From positions 1 to 10,417 of the forward strand of contig JBBRPS010000338.1 of the NCBI GenBank assembly GCA_038227745.1: a stretch of 10,417 nt of DNA. The letters run 5' to 3'. The notes under the pieces are model-generated. The model ran no database searches, was not told the DNA's origin, and worked only from the letters and a program-made list of their open reading frames with translations. The DNA comes from DASPXY01 sp038227745. GTDB taxonomy: Bacteria; Planctomycetota; Planctomycetia; Gemmatales; Gemmataceae. Both the position numbers and the translations under genes were made by a program. Of the stretch, positions 6,020 to 10,417 are shown piece by piece; the first letter of the stretch is position 1, and every line of letters starts with the position of its first letter.

Positions 6020-6946
6020 TCAGCCCCACGGCAGGTCGGCGCGCGGGCTCTGGAGATTGAGACGCGCGAACTCCTCGATGAGTTCGCGGCTGCGCTCGTC
6101 CTTCGGGGCGGGGACGACGACCTTGATCTCGATGTACTGGTCGCCGCCCTTGATGCCGCGGCCGCGCAGCCGCAGCCGGGCGCCGCTCGACGTGCCCGGC
6201 GGCACCTTCACCGTCAGCCGCGTGCCGTCCAGCGTCGGCACGTCCACCTTTGTCCCCAGCACCGCCTCCGGCAGCGACAGTGGGACGTCCAGCAGGATGT
6301 CGTTGCCCTCGCGGCGGAAGTAGGCATGCGGCCGGATGTGGATCTTCAGGAACAGGTCTCCACTGCCGACCCCCTGCCCCTGCAGGCGGATCGTCTTGCC
6401 CTCCTCGATGCCCGCGGGGATCTTCACGTCCAGCTCGCGGCCGTCCACGCTCAGGCTGACCGGGCCTCCCAGCGCCGCCGTCTCGAACGGAATGGTGACC
6501 TCGGACGTCGTCGCCTCCGGTTCGGGGGCGCGCCGCCGGCGCCCGCCCGCCCGCCGCCCGCCCGCGGCCCCGCCCATGCCGCCGAGATCCATGCCGGACT
6601 GTCGCAGGAACTCGGCGATCGTCTCGGGATCGACCGACTCGGAGCCGCCGCCGCCCGGGCCGCCGCCGCCCCAGTTGAACGTGAAGCCGCCAGGGAAGCC
6701 CTGGCCGCCGCCCGGCATGCCGCCCTCCGCGCCCGCGAAGCCGTAACGGTCGTACTGCGCCCGCTTGTTCTTGTCGCTGAGCACGTCATAGGCGGTCTGC
6801 ACTTCCTTGAAGTGCGCCTCGGCCTGCTTGTCGCCGGGATTGCGGTCGGGGTGGTGCTGGCGCGCCAGCTTGCGGTAGGCCTTCTTGATCACGTCTTCCG
6901 AGGCGTCGCGCTTGACCTCCAGGACTTCGTAGTAATCGCGCGGCAT
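6020..6946 (-). CDS. DnaJ-like co-chaperone without zinc finger (CbpA type)
   Basis: This 308-residue J-protein would stimulate the ATPase of DnaK and deliver clients to it in the cytoplasm. The J domain spans residues 1-68 with the essential HPD at 32-34 (YRKLARQHHPDRNPGDKQAE). A Gly/Phe-rich region follows (69-125), then an Arg-rich linker (130-142) and the two peptide-binding C-terminal domains (about 147-280, with IPAGIEEGKTIRLQGQGVG and VKVPPGTSSGARLRLRGRGI). There is no CxxCxGxG repeat, so it is the class B (CbpA/DnaJ2-like) form and not classical DnaJ. The ATG at 6946 gives the conserved start MPRDYYEVLEV; the ribosome site is weak. It lies 79 bp after the PP2C gene and 59 bp before rnpA on the same strand. 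Confidence 0.93.
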   Translation of the reverse strand: MPRDYYEVLEVKRDASEDVIKKAYRKLARQHHPDRNPGDKQAEAHFKEVQTAYDVLSDKNKRAQYDRYGFAGAEGGMPGGGQGFPGGFTFNWGGGGPGGGGSESVDPETIAEFLRQSGMDLGGMGGAAGGRRAGGRRRRAPEPEATTSEVTIPFETAALGGPVSLSVDGRELDVKIPAGIEEGKTIRLQGQGVGSGDLFLKIHIRPHAYFRREGNDILLDVPLSLPEAVLGTKVDVPTLDGTRLTVKVPPGTSSGARLRLRGRGIKGGDQYIEIKVVVPAPKDERSRELIEEFARLNLQSPRADLPWG

Positions 6947-7010
6947 GGATCGGGTCCGCCGTGGGGTTGCGGGGCAAAGGTAAGTGGGGGCCGTCTGATA
7001 TGAATTGTAG

Positions 7011-7025
7011 CGCTCGCGGCTAAAC
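7011..7025 (-). repeat. 15-bp repeat GTTTAGCCGCGAGCG directly after the PP2C stop
   Basis: On the minus strand the sequence GTTTAGCCGCGAGCG begins at the base right after the TGA of the PP2C gene (7026-7028). The same 15 bases occur on the plus strand at 10350-10364, two bases after the TGA of the comB-like gene. Here only this short head is present; the sequence beyond it (CTACAATTCATATC) does not match the other copy. It is probably a fragment of a dispersed planctomycete repeat or a shared 3'-end element. Confidence 0.7.
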
Positions 7026-8303
7026 TCAGTCCCGGCTCTTGTCCCAGACGGGCTGGAAGACCTCTTCCTTGTTGCGCTGGCGCTGCAGCGCCTCCGTGAG
7101 GGGCCGCATGGCCCGGCAGTACTCGCGGAAGGCGTCGGGCAGGTTGCCCTCGCCCATGCGCCGCTGCGCCAGGTCGTGGTGCTTACGGTAGGCCTCCCAG
7201 TCCGCCTGCCAGTTGTTGTCGCGGATGCGGCCCTCGAGGATAGCCTCGGCGCGCACGAGCTTCTGCAACAGCGGCATCTCGATACCGCACGACGCCTGGC
7301 GGTGGATCTTGGCCGGCGTGGGCTTCGGCTCGCCGGCGCGGCGCTGCTCCTGCTGCGCCTGCACCAGCAGGCTCACCAGCCCGACGCTGATCGCCACGGC
7401 GGCGAGCAGGAATGCCGGCAGCCCCCCCGGCAGGTCGTACGCCGTCAGCACGATGGCGCCGAGGGCCAGTACCGTGCCGGCCAGGAGCGCGGGCAAAGGC
7501 GGCGGCAGCGACACGCGCAGGCGGCGCGGCGGGGGCGGCGGGTCGAGCCCCGCGGTGTCGAAGTCGGCGCGCGCCACCAGTACGGTGATGTTGTCCGGCC
7601 CGCCCTGCAGGTTCGCCAGGTCCACGAGGAAGTGGCAGGCCTCGGCGGGCGGCAGGGTGCTGACGACGGCCCCGATCTCGCGGTCGGTCAGCGGTCCGCT
7701 CAGGCCGTCGCTGCACAGCACGAAGAGGTCGCCCTTGCGGATGGCGTGCGGCCCCTCGACGTCCACCTGCACCAGCGGCTCGGGGCCGAGCGAGCGGACG
7801 ATCACGTTGGGCGGGATGCCCTTCAGCTCCTCGGGGCTGACGCGCTGGCGGCGGGCCAGTTCCCAGACGAGGCTGTGGTCGAAGCTGAGCTGCTCGATGC
7901 GGCCGTCGCGCACGCGGTAGACGCGGCTATCGCCGACGTGGCCGATCCACGCGCCGTCGGGCCGCAGCACCAGGGCGGTGCCGGTCGTGCCCATGCCGGC
8001 GAACTCGCGGTTCTGCTGGCCGCGCGAGTGGATGCTCAGGTTGGCCTCGACGAAGGCCTTGCGCAGGGCGGCGACGGGCCCTTCGTGGGCGTGCTTGCTG
8101 TAGATGTGCGGGATGCTGTCCACGGCGAGCTTGCTGGCCAACTCGCCGACCGCGTGGGCGCCCATGCCGTCGGCGACGAGGAAGAAATGGCCGCGGTCGC
8201 GCCATTGCGCCGCGTCGTTGGCGGGCAGCACGGCGTAGGCGTCTTGATTATGGCTGCGCCGAAGGCCCACGTCGGTCAGACTTGCGTACTCGATGTTGTC
8301 CAA
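7026..8303 (-). CDS. Membrane-anchored PP2C-family Ser/Thr protein phosphatase
   Basis: The 425-residue protein removes phosphate from Ser/Thr residues using two metal ions, acting opposite Hanks-type kinases. All PPM motifs are present in order: RRSHNQDAY (D21), FLVADGMGAH (D45), GMGTTGTALVL (104-112), GHVGDSRVYRV (121-131), FDHSLV, IVRSLG, LCSDGLSG (D199) and GGPDNITVL (D237, N238). The usual DGMGG is DGMGA here. After a proline-rich linker (255-270) come two membrane helices (about 271-289 and 296-315). A conserved-looking cytoplasmic tail of about 110 residues, rich in charged helices, ends the protein. The start is TTG at 8303, giving MDNIEYASLTDVG, with a GGGTGA ribosome site close by. 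No kinase gene is in view. The 3' end carries a short repeat. Confidence 0.93.
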   Translation of the reverse strand: MDNIEYASLTDVGLRRSHNQDAYAVLPANDAAQWRDRGHFFLVADGMGAHAVGELASKLAVDSIPHIYSKHAHEGPVAALRKAFVEANLSIHSRGQQNREFAGMGTTGTALVLRPDGAWIGHVGDSRVYRVRDGRIEQLSFDHSLVWELARRQRVSPEELKGIPPNVIVRSLGPEPLVQVDVEGPHAIRKGDLFVLCSDGLSGPLTDREIGAVVSTLPPAEACHFLVDLANLQGGPDNITVLVARADFDTAGLDPPPPPRRLRVSLPPPLPALLAGTVLALGAIVLTAYDLPGGLPAFLLAAVAISVGLVSLLVQAQQEQRRAGEPKPTPAKIHRQASCGIEMPLLQKLVRAEAILEGRIRDNNWQADWEAYRKHHDLAQRRMGEGNLPDAFREYCRAMRPLTEALQRQRNKEEVFQPVWDKSRD

Positions 8304-8347
8304 GCAGTCACCCGTCGTTACCCGACACTCCCGTGACCCCTCGCTGT

Positions 8348-8360
8348 GTGTATGCTACAC
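8348..8360. promoter_or_regulatory. Dyad GTGTA-TGC-TACAC upstream of the PP2C gene
   Basis: The 13-bp sequence GTGTATGCTACAC has perfect 5-bp arms around three bases. It lies 45 bp before the PP2C start and about 200 bp before the PEGA lipoprotein start, in the divergent gap. Its size and place fit a small operator, but there is only one copy and no regulator gene in the window. Confidence 0.25.
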
Positions 8361-8383
8361 GCCCGCCGCGGCCGTGCATAGTC

Positions 8384-8484
8384 TCAGGAGTCAGGAGTCA
8401 GGGGTCAGGGGTCAGAAATGAAGCCCACGGGTGGCCACCCGTGGGCTTTTCCGTTCCTGACTCCTGACTCCTGCTCTTGACTCC
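8384..8484. repeat. Compound repeat: 7-bp tandems flanking a 28-bp palindrome
   Basis: The left part is a run of heptamers, TCAGGAG twice, TCAGGGG twice, then TCAGAAA (8384-8418). In the centre (8421-8448) is a perfect palindrome, AAGCCCACGGGTGG and its reverse complement, followed by TTTT. On the right, CCTGACTCCTGACTCCTG (8456-8473) is the exact reverse complement of 8385-8402. The whole unit can therefore fold as a long outer stem with an inner hairpin. It occupies the gap between divergent genes. The heptamer motif is common in planctomycete intergenic DNA in my memory. The T-run could let the inner hairpin act as a plus-strand terminator, but no gene ends there. Confidence 0.85.
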
Positions 8485-8565
8485 CGCCGCGGCCGCGGCT
8501 ATACCCGCGCCCCTTTCCTTTCCCAGAGAAACCGTTGTCGGACCTCGTCCAGGCGGGCAGAGACC

Positions 8566-9201
8566 ATGAGCCGAAGGGTGCTGTTCAACGCGGGGTGGTT
8601 GCTGACGGCCTTCTGTGCCGGCTGCGTCGAGCGCCAGTACACCATCCTGACCAACCCGCCCGGCGCCGTGGTCCTGGAGAACGGCAAACCCGTCGGCGCC
8701 GCCCCGCTCGACCGCCCGTTCCGCTACTACGGCACCCACCGCTTCACGATCCTCCGCGACGGCTACCAGACGCAGGTCGTCGATGAGCCGATCCGCGCCC
8801 CGTGGTACGAGTACTTCCCGCTGGACTTCGTCGCCGAGAACCTCATCCCCTGGACCATCCGCGACCACCGCGAGTTCAAGTACATCCTGGAACCGGTCCA
8901 GGTCGTGCCGCCCGAGGTGCTGCTGCAGCGGTCGCAGGAGATCCGCATCGAGGGCCACGCCCTCGGCACCACGCCGGGCCAGCCCGTCGCGCCGCTGCCG
9001 CCCAACCTGGCCGGCCTGGGGCTGCCGCCGAGCGCCGTCCCGGCCCCGGGCGCGATCTCCTCCCCTGCCCTGCAGCCTCCGGCCCAGCCGGTGCCGCAGG
9101 TTCAGCCGCTGCCCGCGGCGGGCGGCCGGCCGCAGCCCGTGGCGGCCCCGGTCCAGGCGTCGTCGCAACCCGCGCCGGTCTGGACGCCGGGCCCCCGGTA
9201 A
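8566..9201 (+). CDS. PEGA-domain lipoprotein with proline-rich tail
   Basis: The 211-residue protein starts at ATG 8566 with a short signal sequence ending in a probable lipobox, FCAGC, so Cys20 would carry the lipid. The -3 residue is Cys and not the usual Leu. Residues 21-68 form a PEGA-type module (YTILTNPPGAVVLENGKPVG, then APLDRPFRYYGTHRFTILRD), a beta-rich domain of surface proteins. A second conserved-looking block follows (about 76-113, PWYEYFPLDFVAENLIPWTI). The tail (135-211) is rich in Pro, Ala and Gln and is probably disordered. It likely sits at the periplasmic or outer membrane surface. The ribosome site is weak (GGGCAGAGACC before ATG). The gene is transcribed away from the PP2C gene. 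PEGA function is mostly unknown. Confidence 0.87.
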   Translation: MSRRVLFNAGWLLTAFCAGCVERQYTILTNPPGAVVLENGKPVGAAPLDRPFRYYGTHRFTILRDGYQTQVVDEPIRAPWYEYFPLDFVAENLIPWTIRDHREFKYILEPVQVVPPEVLLQRSQEIRIEGHALGTTPGQPVAPLPPNLAGLGLPPSAVPAPGAISSPALQPPAQPVPQVQPLPAAGGRPQPVAAPVQASSQPAPVWTPGPR

Positions 9202-9579
9202 CGACAGCGGGCCGTCACAGCCAGCCAACCGGCCCAGCCGCCGACCTGCGCGGCATGCCCCACCTTCTCCGCTGCGGAGACGACCCGATATCGGTCCTTC
9301 GCGCTCTTCTTTTTCTTCTCCAGCTGCGCCCGCGCTCCCGCACGGCCCGCCCGCCTTCTTCTTCGCCGGCACCGCAGCCGTGGCGTCAATAAGTGTACTG
9401 TATTCCCGGCACGCGCAACCGGAAATAGCCCCCCTGCCCTGCCTCACTTCGCCAGAACGGAGCGCCCGCCGACTCCCTTCCCCCGCACCGCTGGAGCGCG
9501 CCGGAAATCCGCTGTCGCGGCGCGGGCGCGGGGCGTATGATGTTCTGCCGTGGGGGCCGCTTCGGATCGGAGGACGCCA
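9202..9579 (+). other. 378-bp gap without a convincing gene
   Basis: No frame on either strand looks coding. A minus-strand frame (9102-9389) gives a Lys/Arg-rich peptide with KKKKSAKDRYRVV, but it needs a TTG start, has no ribosome site and runs into the lipoprotein gene. The right half is locally AT-richer around 9388-9412 (AATAAGTGTACTGTATTC), a possible promoter or binding region. The last 60 bp hold the candidate promoter and ribosome site for the comB-like gene. Confidence 0.5.
9513..9541 (+). promoter_or_regulatory. Possible promoter of the comB-like gene
   Basis: TATGAT at 9536-9541 matches five of six -10 positions. Seventeen bases upstream is TGTCGC (9513-9518), a poor -35. The start codon is at 9580, so the leader would be about 30 bases and would contain the GGAGG ribosome site. 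The -10 is the only strong part of the call. Confidence 0.33.
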
Positions 9580-10347
9580 ATGCCTGACGACAGGGAAGTT
9601 CGGGTACATCTGTTGCCCGAGCTGGTGCCGGCCGGGGCGCTGGCGGGCGGGCTGGCGGTGGTCATCGACGTGCTGCGGGCCACGACGACCATCGTCCACG
9701 CCCTGGCCGCCGGCTGCAAGGCGGTGCTGCCCTGCGCCGAGGTGGACGAGGCCCGGGAGCGGGCCGGCGGCATGCGCGTCGGGCGGGTGCTGCTGGGCGG
9801 CGAGCGCGGCGGCGCGCCGCTGCCGGGCTTCGACCTGGGCAACTCGCCGCGCGAGTACACCGCGCAGGTCTGCCGCGGCAACACCCTGGTGCTGACGACG
9901 ACGAACGGCACGCGCGCCCTGCTGCGCGCCGCCGAGGCCGAGCGCGTGCTGGTGGCCGGCTTCGTCAATTACAGCGCCGTGTGTGAACAACTGCGGCACG
10001 ACCTGCGTCCGGTCCATGTCGTCTGCGCCGGGACGGACGGCGGCGTGGCCCTGGAGGACACGCTGCTGGCGGGCGCCCTGGTCGATTTCCTGTGCCAGCT
10101 CGGCGAGGCGCGGCTGAACGACGCGGCGCGGCTGGCGTGGGACAGTTTCGAGAACCAGGGCCAGGTGCTGCTGGGGGCCCTGGAGGTGAGTGCGGGAGGG
10201 GCCATCCTGCGCCGGCTAGGGTATGATGAGGACATCCGGGCGGCGGCGCACGTGGACCACTTCGCGCTGGTGCCGGAGCTGCGCCGCGATCCGCTGCGCG
10301 TCGAGGTCGGGGCGGTCGGCATCGTCAAGAGTCACTGGCAGAAATGA
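9580..10347 (+). CDS. comB: ComB-family 2-phosphosulfolactate phosphatase-like protein
   Basis: ComB hydrolyses 2-phosphosulfolactate to sulfolactate with Mg2+, a step known from coenzyme M synthesis in methanogens. The 255-residue protein has the family blocks VVIDVLRATTTIVHALAAG (27-45), GGERGG..LPGFDLGNSPREY (73-93), TTTNGTRAL (107-114) and CAGTDGGVALEDTLLAGAL (149-167). It is near full family length. ATG 9580 follows GGAGG by seven bases; an upstream GTG at 9550 would lie before that site and is rejected. Bacteria with comB usually lack the rest of the coenzyme M route, so the true substrate here is open. The neighbours, a lipoprotein gene and a repeat, give no hint. It is probably transcribed alone. 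Family membership is clear; the reaction is inferred. Confidence 0.9.
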   Translation: MPDDREVRVHLLPELVPAGALAGGLAVVIDVLRATTTIVHALAAGCKAVLPCAEVDEARERAGGMRVGRVLLGGERGGAPLPGFDLGNSPREYTAQVCRGNTLVLTTTNGTRALLRAAEAERVLVAGFVNYSAVCEQLRHDLRPVHVVCAGTDGGVALEDTLLAGALVDFLCQLGEARLNDAARLAWDSFENQGQVLLGALEVSAGGAILRRLGYDEDIRAAAHVDHFALVPELRRDPLRVEVGAVGIVKSHWQK

Positions 10348-10349
10348 AC

Positions 10350-10417
10350 GTTTAGCCGCGAGCGGTGAGCCAGATCCCGCTACGCGGGGGGCGACCCGTC
10401 TCGCGCTCGCCCCCCGC
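10350..10417 (+). repeat. GTTTAGCCGCGAGCG repeat with GC-rich inverted repeat, cut by window end
   Basis: The copy begins two bases after the comB-like TGA and runs to the window edge. Its first 15 bases match the minus-strand copy after the PP2C stop. Further in, GCGGGGGGCGA (10384-10394) pairs perfectly with TCGCCCCCCGC (10407-10417) around 12 bases. This hairpin could end comB transcription. The preceding CCCGCTAC suggests that the stem may continue past the window. It looks like a dispersed planctomycete repeat, judged from memory. Confidence 0.7.

Noticed and set aside
7176..8336. 386-residue plus-strand frame opposite the phosphatase
   Set aside because: It is a mirror of the PP2C codons, rich in Arg, Ala, His, Gln and Val, with no motifs.
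8384..8484. Tandem repeats as a possible CRISPR array
   Set aside because: The units are 7 bp with no spacers, and no cas gene is in the window.
9102..9389. Lys-rich minus-strand frame (KKKKSAKDRYRVV)
   Set aside because: It needs a TTG start without ribosome site, overlaps the lipoprotein 3' end, and its basic character comes from simple CTT/TTC-rich DNA.
8398..10017. Very long open frame on the minus strand across the lipoprotein, the gap and comB
   Set aside because: It is antisense to two well-supported genes, is dominated by Arg/Gly/Ala, crosses a palindromic repeat, and has no domain. GC-rich DNA keeps antisense frames open.

Overview
The window looks like chromosomal DNA from a GC-rich planctomycete, probably near Gemmataceae. 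The reasons are the high GC content from about 2.3 kb onward, secreted proteins of types I associate with planctomycetes, and several dispersed palindromic repeats, including the one that translates as '..TSPKRKRG..'. The phylum call is an inference from protein style and repeats; no marker gene such as 16S is present.

Region 1 (1 to about 2340) is a worn accessory patch. It holds a decayed transposase fragment (112-300), then a complete IS5-family element (346-1304) with 16-bp terminal inverted repeats, a TTA target duplication and a frameshifted transposase. The right end of the IS abuts a gene that has lost its start (1307-1834). That gene resembles a circularly permuted NlpC/P60-type (papain-fold) domain, and an 81-residue unknown protein (1850-2095) follows it. 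On the minus strand are the remains of a VapC-like PIN toxin gene (2104-2236), with a perfect 28-bp-arm palindrome just upstream.

Region 2 (2345-8303) is a run of minus-strand genes with normal coding character. In transcription order they are a membrane-anchored PP2C Ser/Thr phosphatase, a DnaJ-like co-chaperone without zinc finger, rnpA (RNase P protein), yidD (membrane insertion factor, overlapping rnpA by 4 bp), a secreted protein with an internal duplication, a secreted protein with a jelly-roll-like C-terminus, and a small four-helix membrane protein. rnpA-yidD is the conserved core pair, but rpmH, its usual upstream neighbour, is absent.

Region 3 (8304-10417) begins with a divergent intergenic region carrying a compound tandem-repeat and palindrome structure. 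It continues on the plus strand with a PEGA-domain lipoprotein, a 378-bp gap with no convincing gene, and a ComB-family (2-phosphosulfolactate phosphatase-like) gene. The window ends inside a GC-rich palindromic repeat whose first 15 bases also occur directly after the PP2C stop codon.

I see no CRISPR array, tRNA, rRNA or complete defence system. The most interesting items are the interrupted NlpC/P60-like gene with its small partner, and the repeat families, two of which sit at gene ends in a patterned way.
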